A stretch of 64,000 nucleotides of DNA, from the NCBI GenBank assembly GCA_037043235.1, contig JAWRVZ010000016.1:5935001-5999000 (forward strand). The letters are read 5' to 3'. Positions 24,301-35,960 of the stretch are shown piece by piece. The translations under genes were made by a program, and so were the position numbers. The notes beneath the pieces are model-generated. The model did not search any database. It was not told where the DNA came from and saw only the letters and a program-made list of their open reading frames with translations. The number at the start of each line of letters is the position of its first letter. Position 1 is the first letter of the stretch. The stretch comes from Rhodeus uyekii. Its lineage: Eukaryota; Chordata; Actinopteri; Cypriniformes; Acheilognathidae.

Positions 24301-25179
24301 TTTGCAGAAATGGCTCAGGATATCCAAGAGCTCGAGGTTTCAGCACTTCTATGGACGTGGAGGTAGACTCTTTAAGAGGATTAGTCTCAAGAAAAGGTCC
24401 ATTTGCACTTGTAGACATCATAGGACAAGAAACAACTGCAAAGTTTCCTTGCCACTGAATCTGGATCACATAACGCCTTCCCTGAAAAACCCCATGAACA
24501 TTCAGGTTGATCCTCCTTACCCCTCTACTCACAATTTGGAAAAAACAATACCTGTTGTATGACACCACATTCATCATAGGGTGTAGCATAGACAAGACCT
24601 CCAGAAGTGGGACTGGAGTATCCACAATGAGGTGGCAACTCAGTGAGAGGAACAGGTGCACCATTATCTGGGAAAAACAGAGAGGATGATGACTTAAAGC
24701 ACATTGAATTATTGATTCTGCAGTTCACATTTAAAAGTCGAGACAGACTGACAGTAAATAACAGTAAAGACAAACAAAGACAGTATGCCAGCATCAAATT
24801 TAGCAAACAAATAAATTCAGGTTACCTCGAAAAAGCACAATTTGTGCCACTTCTGGACCGTTAAGTTGTAACTTCATGAGCTCCTCGCCACACCTCAACT
24901 CCGGAGACATTGCATCCCAAGCAGCCTCAGAAGAACTGAAGAGCATTCCATTAATCATCTCCCCCGGCAGCTCTGAAATTCATTTAGAAAGTTTTTGTTT
25001 CTCCCACCAGCATCTGAGAAACCTTAAGCTCTAAATGTGGAATTAACCAACTACATTACTACATTTTATGACGTTTATTGGCGGTGGGCAAGCAAACTTT
25101 TGGAGCATTACCGCCACCAACTGAACTGGAGTGTGCAGTACCAACGGGGAAGTTAGAACGTACATCTAAAAAAAATAAT

Positions 25180-25835
25180 AATAATTTATATATAAATATA
25201 TCTGAAGTTTCCTGTATCTATTATACATTTTATAATCATTCTTCTGAATTTTCTATTGCCTAATATCAAGTCTAATGTCATATTTGCACCTTCTGTTTGC
25301 ATCCTTGTTTCTAGCATTTGTCTCTTTAGTGCTACACTGTAATAAAATATGCTCCACTGTTTCAATTTCACCACAGCATCTACAAAACCCTGAAGTGTGC
25401 TTGATTTTTAGGTTTCCATTTAAAGAGGAATGTCCTAATCTTAATTGTTTTTTTACTTCTCTTTTAAACTCACTTCGAGTCTCAATTTGTAATCCTACTT
25501 TCTTTTGGATTTTATATAGATGTCTACCTGGCTTCTCCATATCCCAATTTTTGTTGCCAAGATTTAATAAAAGCTTGCTTTATGATTTTCTTTGCTTATG
25601 CTTTACATCAATTTTTATTTCAATTGTCATTTTTCCAGAACATGCTGATCCATATGCAAAACATCCATAATCAATTCCAGACCTAATAACTGCTAGATAT
25701 ACATTTCTGAGAGAACTCCGGCTCTCTCTTCTCCAAAGTGCACCATCATCTGCAAATATTGACCTCCCCATCCCCTTTGCCATCTCATTAAATATATCAT
25801 TTATCATTATGTTGTACATTACATCTTAAAAAAAG
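25180..25835 (-). mobile_element. I/Nimb-type LINE fragment in ZP-B intron 1
   Basis: The minus strand shows a reverse transcriptase piece (MINDIFNEMAKGMGRSIFAD, then DGALW, about 25819-25740) and a C-terminal zinc-finger-like piece (SGFCRCCGEIETVEHILLQC, about 25400). It is shorter than in units 1, 3 and 4, missing the RNase H block, so it has an internal deletion. Confidence 0.65.
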
Positions 25836-26098
25836 TAATGCATTTTTAACAATGAAGTGAAGCCAAGCGCCCATCGGGGCTTCACACCTGCGACATCAGC
25901 GTAGTCACCGAAGTCCTGAAAACCAGCCAAAGACTCATCATATCCTTCCTGGAGCAATACGGGTCGCTCTGAAAAACTTTCGCTGCCTCCATCGTCTTCT
26001 TGTAGCGTTCCGGGGAATACAGGCTCACTTCGACACTCGATTAAAACAAGGCACATGAAAACCACGACCAGCTTCGCTCGTATTTCCCCACACGCCAT

Positions 26099-26942
26099 CG
26101 TGCTGCTCTCACGTCTGGGTGCCGCGCGCTGCTTTAAGCATTGTCACATTATGGAAATCAATGCGCACAATTAAAATCACCTGTTCCCATCAATGAACGT
26201 GTCCTGCTTTTTTTTACGTCACATTTTCTCTCTGGTTTATTCGAACTGAAAACATCTGTCGCTTACATTTAAATGACAACAGTCATTTTAGTATAGTAAA
26301 CTTTTCTTTTGCCCAAATAAAGTCTTACCTGAAAGTTATAACAACTTTGATTTTGTGACGTTTTTAGGTGCCTTGCTAAGGCATAGACTAGTTGCAAGGA
26401 GTTGCTATTGTGTTCTGACAAGATAAAAAGATAATGAACACTTCCACCTTCTCAAATTGTGTGTTGTTTGTTGATATTTTGTGATGCAAATTTGCACATG
26501 AACTACAACTCAAAATACAACCATATAATGAGAAAACAAACAGGCTATGAGGAATAATTTATGAAAATACTAGTTGTGCAAAGATCATTAGAATGCAGCA
26601 GAAATCTGCTTCTGCTGTTTGGACATGTAGGTCTGTCTGAACACTTACTGTCTCCCACAGAGTTTGATATTACAGGCTGGACAACTCTTGTATGGGCTCT
26701 CAAATATCCATAAATACCATCAACACTGCATGCAACATTCAGTGCACTGCTGTGGAACAATCCAAATAGTCTTACCATTCATTCCCTGAGGATTGATCAG
26801 TGTGACAAAGAGGGATAAAACGTCATTAGACAGTCTTTCAGTAACAGTCATTTTCACGTAGAAGAAGCTGCAGGGAAAAATTAGTCCAGACCACTGGACT
26901 TGTGAACATAAGCTAAGCATTCCCCAGGAATACACATGGGAT
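26099..26942. promoter_or_regulatory. Divergent intergenic region between ZP-B and the next rightward gene
   Basis: An 844-bp region separates the ATG of ZP-B (minus) from the MENQ start (plus). The ZP side has the E-box CACCTG at 26178-26183. This is the only copy not interrupted by the BEL/Pao element: GATCAGTGTGACAAAGAG at about 26797 is the empty insertion site. A minus-strand frame here (MTVTERLSNDVLSLFVTLIN) is open for 71 codons but is cut by the LTR in other units and has no homologue recognised. Confidence 0.5.
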
Positions 26943-27541
26943 ATGGAAAATCAAAGGACAACTTTTCAGCCAGGTGAGCAAGTGAATTCATTGTCTATAG
27001 CAGACTTTGTTTAGAACTGAGTGTTGTTTGGAAGAAACCAGCAACATTTTGTAGATTGCTTGTAATGTTCCGAAGTGAATAAAATAAATACTCTACATAA
27101 AAACTTTTTAAGAGATATAGAAAATAAAAAATATATACATTTTTTTAAAGCTGAAACGAATAAACAAATCAGCTTTCCTGTAGCTCGAACAGTAGGTCTG
27201 ATTCTGATTCAGTAGGTTTGATTCTCAGGGAAAATAAGAAATGATTAGAATGTTAGTGTGTTTCTTGAATCCAATGTAAATTGCTTTGGATGCCAAATGC
27301 ATTAATGTAAATGTCAATAAATCAATCAAATAGCTTTTCACTTTGTCAGATGCTGATTCTGCAGTGATGGATTCAGAGATGGGGAAAACTCCTCCATTAT
27401 ATTGATTGTGGTGATTTTTCTAGAATTTTAAAGCTTTTTAAATGATTCTTTATGCTGATTCAATTCACCCTCTCCACACTGTTTTCTGTACTGTCCAGCA
27501 GATGGAGCAGGAGTATTTCCAAACACTGAAATCATCACCAG
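26943..27541 (+). pseudogene. Unit 3 rightward gene, first exons only, broken
   Basis: Exon 1 (26943-26973) encodes MENQRTTFQP plus one base, with donor GTGAGC. Exon 2 starts at 27350 but has an extra G (GGGGAAAACT) that shifts the frame, and its GTAAGA donor is gone. Exon 3 starts at about 27500 and stops at 27541, where a Harbinger element is inserted after CACCAG. The remaining exons are absent; the sequence resumes only near the 3' side of the ZP gene at about 29245. Confidence 0.5.
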
Positions 27542-29175
27542 GGGTCTCATTTATAAAGTGTGCATATGCACAAAACAGGGCTAGAAACGTACATACGCCA
27601 GTTTCCACGCAAAGGTTGAGATTCCAGCGGGAATTGTCAGACAGGTAAATTTTTTATATAAAAAAAACTATAAGTAATCCTCAAATTTGTCTCTAAGACC
27701 CTTTTGTATATGAAATAATTATATTGGAATCTATCATCTCACCCTATAGGTCTGGTGTATCACAGCCATCCCTGAGTGCCATAATATGTGTCATTCTGAA
27801 TGGTATACTTAATATGGGTAATTGATACATTAAGTGCACTGTGCAAGAACAAGCTGAAATTAAAATTCAATTTGCAGCAATATCTGGTTTCCCAAAATGT
27901 TATAGGCCCAATTGACTGCACTCATGTTTCTACGTATAAGGGCACCATCTGAAAATGAATTTGCTTATGTTAATGAACAGTGCATTCTATTAATGTGAAA
28001 ATCATATGTGACTCCAACATGACCCTCACAAACATTGTGGCACGCTGGCCTGGTTCAACACATGATTCCTTTATCTTGACTCATAGCAGTGTAGGGAACA
28101 GACAAAATACAGGCGCAGTACGTGACGGCTGGCTTCTTGGTGAGTTTAACAATATTAAAAAGTAGAAACTGTAGCAATTTAAAAAATATATATAATTGTA
28201 ACCTGCTGGTGACAGTGGCTACCGCCTGAGACGCTGGCTCCTTACCCACATTTTTTTTAAACCCGAGAGCACAGAGGAAACTCGTTATAACAAGGTCCAC
28301 TCTCATGCCCGAGCAGTTGTGGATTATGCCATCGGCATCCTGAAATGCAGATGGCGTGCTCTGGATGCCTTGGGTGGCAGACTTTTATGCCATCCAGCAA
28401 AAGTGTGCAAGATTGTCAGGGCGTGTGGTGTTTTTACATAATATAGCACTGAGGAACGGTATTCCTCTCCCTTCTGATCTCCCTCTACCCCAGCATTACG
28501 ACCCCGAGCCACAGCCCCCTGGCCAACAAGAGGGATATCATTGAGGTACAAGAATCCGTGAGGATGTCATGCAGCATTTGTAAAGAAAGACAAAACTCAA
28601 GGTTCATTTTTTAACTGCATCTTTTGATTGTGCAATTTCTTGCATCACTTCTCTCATCTTCTGTAGCTCATGTGCAACCCTGTTGATAGTGTTTATTGTC
28701 TTTCGCTGTAACTGCGTCAGTGAGTACCCGACCACTTTTGGACGTGCTAGACGCAGAAGGGGCACTGCTTTGAGCCGGACGCTGTGCATCTGCATGCAAG
28801 AACCCCTCACCCTGAACCTCTTGTTCACCCACAGCTTCCGGAAGGCTGGAGGACAAACAATTGGCAACATTTGATTAAAATGATTGAAATTATGATTAAA
28901 AATATGTTTAACCTTGCTCCTCTTTGGTTTCAGTCACATCAGTGTCTCAATCCTTTTCCAACACAATACCACACATGCTGATCTCCCCAATTATAGCCAC
29001 AACTTTGCTGTCCACTGATGTGAGATCAGCTGTACTTGGGCCCGAAGCCACACTCTGGCGGTGGGAGAACAGTTTTCTCTTTGTCTCCATCTTGAATGAG
29101 AATCTTTATTTCACAAATTTTGCAAACTGTAAACACTTTTTGAAAATCAATATTGCTATTTATATAGGTATATAG
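27542..29175 (+). mobile_element. Harbinger transposon, 3' end truncated
   Basis: Starts GGGTCTCATTTATAAAGTG directly after CAG (27539-27541). The same family end is at 1-209. It contains a degenerate transposase. No matching right terminal repeat is seen, so the right end has been lost. The boundary near 29175 is approximate. Confidence 0.7.
27840..28560 (+). pseudogene. Harbinger (DDE_4-type) transposase remnant
   Basis: Recognisable blocks in order: FAAISGFP, then GPIDCTHV (first catalytic Asp), HSINVKIICDSNMTLTNIVA with RWPGSTHDSF (second Asp region), DGWLLG, and the C-terminal IALRNGIPLP. Stops and frame changes lie between them, so it is inactive. The order matches the nuclease of PIF/Harbinger elements. 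Confidence 0.75.
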
Positions 29176-29244
29176 CCTAATGGGCGACTTCAACGCCAAG
29201 GTTGGCAGTGACAAAAGTGTATACGAAGAGGTTATGGGACATAA
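29176..29244 (+). pseudogene. LINE endonuclease scrap (RTE-like)
   Basis: About 65 bp encode LMGDFNAKVGSDKSVYEEVM, matching the GDFNAxVG block of RTE-like LINE endonucleases. It abuts the resumption of unit 3 host sequence. Confidence 0.4.
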
Positions 29245-29999
29245 ATTATTTAGCAATGATGCATTAATTGATCAAGTAGCAGTAAATGGACATTTATAAT
29301 GTTAAACAATATTGCCACTTTCTATTCAAAGGACCCTAAAAATAAATGTTTCTTGAGCAATATATAAAGCAGATTAGAATCATTCCTGAAGAATCTAGTG
29401 ACACTGAAGAGTAATGATGCTGAAGTGAACAATGCCAACAAGAACCTTGGACCATATTTGCTTTATTGAAGCAGACACAAGCAAGGATCAATTTGCATTC
29501 AATCTATACACACAATGAACCTACATCAGCATTAAAGCAGGATGCAATGTTTCAAAAGACAGATGCGCAGAAGATTGCCAACCTAATTCTGAACGTCTCC
29601 AGCGTTCGCACACATTTCATGGGAGAGTCTGCTGCAGTTTTGTTCAAGGCCACAAATCTAGGGGCGAAGGGGTTTTTCTTTAAAGAGGCATAAACCTGGG
29701 TGGTAAGTAGTTCTGGGATGACTCATTGGGAGGCTGGTTGGCAGGCAGTTTGCATTTAACAGATGCAGTACAGGGTTGAGGAGTGGTAGTTATGGATGGT
29801 GTAGTAGCTTGAACTGGGTATTGCGGATGTTGGGGTTGCAAATAACGAGGTTAGTAATTATACTGAGGGAATAGCTCTCCAGGGTACAGCCAGGGCTGGA
29901 GCTTTTGGTTTCTTGCTGGTGATGGGGAGATTGGAGCTGGTTCCTTTGGTTGGCCAGGACGGCTGTGATGATTATAGTAAAACGGCCAAGACACTGGGG

Positions 30000-30665
30000 G
30001 GTATCCTGGAAGTTGAGGCTTCTGGGACTGAACCTGAGCAATAGATGGCTTAGCTCTGGGATAAACTTTGCCAGGATAGTTGTACGGATGGTGGTTATAT
30101 GGCCAAAACACTGGGGATTGGATAGGCAATTGGGGCTTCTGGGTCGGAACATCAGCTGGCTTAACTGTGGGATAACCTTTGCCAGGATAGTTGTACGGAG
30201 GGTAGTTGTATGGCCAAAACACTGGGGATTGGATAGGCAGTTGGGGCTTCTGGGTCGGAACATCAGCTGGCTTAACTGTGGGATAACCTTTACCAGGATA
30301 GTTATACGGAGGGTAGTTGTACAGCCAAAACACTGGGGATTTAATAGGCAGTTGGGGCTTCTGGGTCGGAACATAAGCTGGCTTAACTGTGGGATAACCT
30401 TTGCCAGGATAGTTGTACGGAGGGTAGTTGTATGGCCAAAATACTGGGGATTGGATAGGCAGTTGGGGCTTCTGGGTCGGAACATCAGCTGGCTTAACTG
30501 TGGGATAACCTTTGCCAGGATAGTTGTACGGAGGGTAGTTGTATGGCCAAAACACTGGGGATTGGATAGGCTGTTGGGGCTTCTGGGTCGGAACATCAGC
30601 TGGCTTAACTGTGGGATAACCTTTGCCAGGAAAGTTGTACGGAGGGTAGTTATACGGCCAGACTC
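30000..30665 (-). repeat. ZP-C coding tandem repeat (6 copies)
   Basis: Six units, five of them regular at 111 bp with linkers VPTQKPQ(Q/L)PIQSP. The last is the divergent GKVYPRAK unit found in every copy. Confidence 0.9.
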
Positions 30666-31539
30666 TTTGCAGAAATGTCTCAGGATATCCAGGAGCTCGA
30701 GGTTTCAGCACTTCTATGGACGTGGAGGTAGACTCTTCAAGAGGATTAGTCTCAAGGAAAGGTTCATTTGCACTTGTAGACATCATAGGACAAGAAACGA
30801 CTGCAAAGTTTCCTTGCCACTGAAACTGGATCACATAACGCCTTCCCTGAAAAACATAATGACCATCCAGGTTGATCCTCCTTACCTCTCTACTCACAAT
30901 AAGTCGATTTGGAAAAAACAATACCTGTTGTATGACACCACAACCATCATAGGGTGTAGCATAGACAAGACCTCCAGAAGTGGGACTGGAGTATCCACAA
31001 TGAGGTGGCAACTCAGTGAGAGGAACAGGTGCACCATTATCTGGGGAAAACAGATGATTAGGACTTCTTGATCCTGCAGTTCACATTTAAAAGAGACAAA
31101 CTGACAGTAAATAACAGTACAACAAACACAAGGACATTATGCCAGCATCAAATTTAGCAAACAAATAAATTCAGGTTACCTCGACAAAGCACAATTTGTG
31201 CCACTTCTGGACCGTTAAGTTGCAACTTCATGAGATCCTCACCACACCTCAATTCCGGAGACATGGCATGCCAAGCAGCCTCAGAAGAACTGAAGAGCTC
31301 TCCATTAATCATATCCCCCGGCAGCTCTGAAATTAATTTATACAGTTTTTATTTCTCCCACCAGCGTCTGAGACACCTTTAGAAGTTCTTCATGAGGAAT
31401 TAACCAACTACATCTTGACGTTTACTGGAGGTGGGCAAGCAAAATTTTGGTGCATTACCACCACCAACTGAACTGGAGTGTGAAGTGACAACGGGAAAGT
31501 TTAAACGTACATCTAAAAAAAAATATATATATATTATAT

Positions 31540-33900
31540 GTTCTCCTCAAGTTTCCTGTATCTGTTACACATTTTATTATCATTCTTCTGAATTTTCTAT
31601 TGCCTAATATCAGTTCCAATGTCTTTATTTGCACCTTCTGTTTGTGTCTTTGTTTCTTGCATTTGTCTCGCTTTACTATATGCTCTACACTGTAATAAAA
31701 TATGCTCCACTGTTCAATTTTTGTCAATTTCACCACAACATCTACAAAACCCTGAAGGGTGCTTCGTGATTTTATGCAGGTTTCCATTTAAAGATTAGCG
31801 TCCTAATCTTAATAGTGTTATTACTCTTCTTTTAAACTCACTTCCAGTCTCAATTTGTACTCCTTTCTTTTGGATTTTATATAAATGTCTACCAGTCTTC
31901 TCCACATCCCAATTTTGTTGCCAAGTTTTAACAGCTTGCTTTATAATTGGTTGCTTCTGCTTTTTACATCAATTTCTTCAATGTTTTTATCCAATGATCT
32001 TCTAGCATGTTTATCTGCCATTTTGTTTCCATCTATTCCAACATGTGCTAGGACCTATAAAAATGACAACCCTGTCATGCTCATGTATTCTATACAGCAG
32101 TTGCATTATTTCTATAATATCTTCTCTGCAATTTGATTGAACCGACTGAATACTTCTTAGTGCTACCACTGAATCTGAGCATACCACTGCTTCCTTAATC
32201 TGAGTCTCTTCCAACCATTGTAAAGCTATGATAATAGCAAGCAATTCTATTGTAAAGAGAGTATAGATAAGTAGTCTGGTGTTCTTTTTGTAATAATAAC
32301 TTTTTGTGGTATTACTTTTGCTACTCCTGTCTTGTTGGATTCTGGATCTTTAGAAAGATCTGTACACTATCATGATACATCCGTTCCATATACGGATTCA
32401 TTTAACTTATTATCCCACTATTGGATTTTCTACTTTTAGTAAATATAAATCTATTGCAGGCACTTTAAATAACCACGGAGGGATTGCTACTATGGGCACT
32501 GCATTTCCTAAATTCATTGTCTGTGCCATTTCTTCTGCCATCCACCCATTTTTAATTGCATGCGCTGTTCCTCTAAAAGGCATTCACCCATTTCTACCTG
32601 CAGAGCAGCTCTAGGTGAGGTTCTAAATGCCCCACAGCATATTCTCAAAGCTTGTGTCTGCACCTTGTCAATTTTTTCCAGAACATGCTGATCCATATGC
32701 AATACTACCATAATCAATACCAGACCTAATAACTGCTAGATATACATTTCTGAGAGAACTCCGGCTAGCCCCCCCCCATTCATTACCTGCTAAAAACATC
32801 TCATAACATTCAGTGTTTTCTTACATTTAGCCAATAACTTTTCAACATGGATGTTAAAGTTCAGTTTCCCCAACTAAACACCAAGAAACCTTAGGCTACT
32901 AATGATACCTGCTCCAATTGCTTTCCATAGAGAGACAACTTAGTTTGAAAAAATTCTCTTTCTAAAAAATATTACCTGTTCTCTCTACTGATATTCGAAA
33001 GCCCCCCTTCTGTCCCCACTCTTCAACTTTACTGCTTGTTGAACTTGTTACGTCACTCCCTTTTAATCTAGGGGTAAATAGGGCGCGACGAACAAATTAA
33101 ATTGAGAGAGACTTTGAGGATCTTCAGCTCTCCAGTCCCAGAGCAACAACAACCACTAAACAATAAAACATGGCATGTGTGCCGTTTATTGTTTTTACAT
33201 AGGGTTTAACATAAGCAAACAAAATAAAGTACAATATAAACAATTACCTCAGGAGGAGGACCCAAACAAAAGAAAAATCAAAATACCTCTACCTAAGGGA
33301 AAAGTAACCTTAAATTACCTATACACAAAAAGAAAGAAAATAAAATACATATACCTTCCCTTACTCCCTAAATAATTAATAAACAAGAGAAAAGATAAGG
33401 ATCCTCCACCCTACATTACCCAAAAATGCTTAACTTAATGAAATAAACTCAATAAATGCTACAACTCATTATTAGTAACTCAATAATGCTAGAGAAGCGC
33501 TCAACACGCTTACTCCTCTAGGACTGGAGGGCAGAATACTCTCAAGCATCGCGTTTGTCTCTCTGCTTCCTCAGTGTCTTCTTTGCAGCTTTATACTGGT
33601 TTCCACAAGATAAGCACCAATCAGAACATGGTTGATGGAACACAGGTGGTAGTCATTAACCTATCAAGTGAAAACAAAGAGCAAAAGAGAGAAAGAAAGA
33701 GAACACAATCCAACACCACTCCTTAAAATAATGAACAAACACAATATTAATACGTCTAACGTAACAAACTCTAAACTGTGTAAGTTATATTTCTGCCTCT
33801 TCTCCAAAATGCACCATCATAACCATTTATTTACCTCCCCCATCCCTTTTTTCACCTCATTAAATATTTAATTTATCGTTATGTTGTACATTACATCTTA
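31540..33900 (-). mobile_element. I/Nimb-type LINE fragment in ZP-C intron 1
   Basis: Minus-strand RNase H piece (LAIIIALQWLEETQIKEAVV, 32244-32011) and a thumb-like block (VQTQALRICCGAFRTSPRAA, about 32650). It is interrupted at 33046-33766 by an LTR-like insertion absent from unit 4. The two flanks join without a gap when compared with 48840-48910. Confidence 0.65.
33046..33766. mobile_element. LTR-like insertion, probable solo LTR (721 bp)
   Basis: Begins TGTTACG and ends CGTAACA, and is flanked by AACT on both sides (33042-33045 and 33767-33770). Unit 4 has the empty site GTTGAACTCTAAAC. TG...CA ends with a 4-bp duplication fit a solo LTR. It includes a 66-codon frame of no recognised identity. 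Confidence 0.55.
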
Positions 33901-34168
33901 CAAAACTAATACATTTTAACAATGAAGTGAAGCCAAGCGCCCATCGGGGCTTCACACCTGCGACATCAGCGTAGTCACCGAAGTCCTGAAAACCAGCCAA
34001 AGACTCATCATATCCTTCCTGGAGCAATACGGGTCGCTCTGAAAAACTTTCGCTGCCTCCATCGTCTTCTTGTAGCGTTCCGGGGAATACAGGCTCACTT
34101 CGACACTCGATTAAAACAAGGCACATGAAAACCACGACCAGCTTCGCTCGTATTTCCCCACACGCCAT

Positions 34169-34863
34169 CGTGCTGCTCTCACGTCTGTGTGGCGCGCGCT
34201 GCTTTAAGCATTGACACATTATGGAAATCAATGCGCACAATTAAAATCACCTGTTCCTATCAATGAACACGCAGCGTGTGCTGTTTTTTTTAACGTCACA
34301 TTTTCTCTCTGGGTTATTCGCACTGAAAACATCTGTCGCTTACATTTAAATGACAAAGTCTTTTTAGTATAGTAAACTTTACTTTTGGCCTAATAAAGTC
34401 TGCCCTGAAAGTTAAAACAACTTTGATTTTGTGACGTTTTTAGGTGCCTTGCTAAGGCATAGACTAGTTGCAAGGAGTTGCTATTGTGTTCTGACAAGAT
34501 CCACCTTCTCAAATTGTGTGTTGTTTGTTGATATTTTGTGATGCAAATTTGCACATGAACTACAACTCAAAATACAAACATATAATGAGAAAAAAAACAG
34601 GCTATGAGGAATAATTTATGAAAATACTAGTTGTGCAAAGATTATAAGAATCGAATGCAGCAGAAATGTGCTTCTGGTGTTTGGACATTCAGGTCTGTCT
34701 GAACGCTTACGTCTCCCATAGAGTTTGATATTACAGGCTGGACAACTCTTGTATGGGCTCTCGAATATCCATAAATCCCATCAACACTGCATGCCTTCAG
34801 TGCACTGCTTGGAACAATCCTAATGGTCTTACCATTCATTCCCTGAGGATTGATCAGTGTCAC
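34169..34863. promoter_or_regulatory. ZP-C upstream region, left half of divergent intergenic segment
   Basis: Homologous to 26099-26800. The E-box CACCTG is at 34248-34253. It ends at GTCAC (34859-34863), the left target duplication of the BEL/Pao element. Confidence 0.45.
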
Positions 34864-35380
34864 TGTAAAAAGTGGTCCCCTTCTTGCATGGACTGTTCCG
34901 GCCATCCCTGTCGTTCGTTGCGGGGTGGACTATTCCAAAACTTTCCATGGAAGTTCACTAAGTGACTGAGAGGAGAGCTGACGCATGTTAAAGGGAAAAG
35001 AGATCGGCTGAAGTTTGTACATAGTTTCTAGAGTTAAATACAGGGTATTAGTGCAAATCCTAGAGGTTTTATATATTGTGCGTGTGCGTGCCTTACACTG
35101 TAAGTAATCACATAACTGTTGAATATACACGATAAGCGCTATTCCGTCTGTGACCATGTTTACATTTAAGGTTGTTTACAGATCATATGTTGTTGCTTAG
35201 ACATTACTACCATTATGTTTCTATATTTTATTCACGGTCAGTATTCTGTATATTCTCTGTATAGTGACGGATGCACAGCCGTATACCACAGATATTGCAC
35301 ATGCGCTCAAGTTGTTTACATCTTAGTTCGGCCGTGTGCGCCACAGTATGAATGCGCATGCGCAGAGCTCGTGCACGTTA
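34864..35380 (+). repeat. BEL/Pao 5' LTR, 3' end deleted
   Basis: Matches the complete 686-bp solo LTR at 49985-50670 up to GCTCGTGCACGTTA, then jumps to gag leader GTTGGAAGAAGC. The inverted copy has the identical junction at 63562. Confidence 0.8.
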
Positions 35381-35437
35381 GTTGGAAGAAGCACTACTTG
35401 TGGCAGACTCATACAGTAACTCAAGCTTTCCATTCAT

Positions 35438-35960
35438 GAACACTATGAGAGCCCTCAATAACATGTATGGACAGCCCCATCAGCTAGCCTTACAACGCAT
35501 TGCAGAACTGATGGATGGACAGAATATTCTCTGTGGAGATACCAAAGCTTTTCGCATGTTTGGACTACAAGTGCGTCCCCTACTTAGTATGTTGGAACAG
35601 CTGGGCCAGAAAGGCAGTGTTGAGCTGGCGTGTGGGTCACATGTGTCCAGACTGATGAGCAAACTCATGAGCAAAGCCTCATGATCTCAGGTCCAGTTTT
35701 AAGAGATACATACATCCTCTTCAAGTTACTATCCCCACATTATTGGACTTTGCAGATTGGCTTGAGTACGAGCTTCAGGTTCAGGGTGACCACACTGACT
35801 ATACCAATCAGTCTCATGTTTCATCAGGGCAGAAAAGGGAGTTCAGGAAAGATTCCAGGCCACCACCAAAACCCACTACCATCCTCCTTGGTACAGAGAA
35901 ACCAAAGGCCAGACCAGTATCACCAGTTCATTCATCTAAACTGCTCATTCATCTAAATCA
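35438..35960 (+). pseudogene. BEL/Pao gag N-terminal part (DUF1759-like)
   Basis: Encodes MNTMRALNNMYGQPHQLALQ..., then LLSMLEQLGQKGSVELACGS and, after a short in-place duplication (MSKLMSKAS) that shifts the frame, DFADWLEYELQVQGDHTDY. The helical block resembles the DUF1759 gag of Pao elements. The same region without the frameshift is at 63428-62976. The LINE insertion cuts it at 35961. Confidence 0.65.

Larger units (their letters stand above)
22943..26098 (-). pseudogene. ZP-B: ZP-N-like repeat protein, C-terminal frameshift (4 exons, 670 aa)
   Basis: Exons: 26098-25888, 24972-24826, 24667-24552 and 24481-22943. Signal peptide, acidic leader and ZP-N-like cysteines are as in ZP-A, but the extra Cys is Phe (VLFRG) and YDGC reads YDEC. 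Intron 3 is 70 nt: the 8-nt difference from the other copies is a deletion inside this intron, so it does not break the protein. It has the largest repeat tract, 11 units. At about 23056 a 2-nt deletion in the codons after WPFYY shifts the frame. The protein then ends at 22943 with a foreign tail, and the conserved CTASVKCKLP...DLWP tail (stop at 22729) is out of frame. It may be a decaying copy or a variant. Confidence 0.75.
29851..34168 (-). pseudogene. ZP-C: ZP-N-like repeat protein with nonsense codons (4 exons)
   Basis: Exons: 34168-33958, 31326-31180, 31040-30925 and 30846-29851; intron 3 is 78 nt. Signal peptide, leader and the ZP-N-like cysteines are kept. There are six repeats. A Tyr codon after FPQYNY has become TAA (29851-29853), so the frame ends at 489 residues. 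A second stop, where A, B and D have a Glu codon after FMPL, lies further on (about 29680). The ancestral stop would be at 29644-29646. The C-terminal cysteine tail is therefore lost. Intron 1 is enlarged by a LINE fragment and an LTR-like insertion. The poly(A) signal is at 29462-29467. Confidence 0.75.

Noticed and set aside
24482..24551. Frame-breaking 8-nt deletion in ZP-B taken as a pseudogene lesion
   Set aside because: It lies inside the proposed short intron 3 (70 nt against 78 nt), so the spliced protein is unaffected.
23201..24562. Long plus-strand open frame (453 codons) antisense to ZP-B, with similar ones at 29950-31071 and 45770-46915
   Set aside because: The coding repeat is a multiple of three long and lacks stops in several frames, so every unit extends the antisense frame. 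It has no start context, signal or splice support and changes with repeat number.
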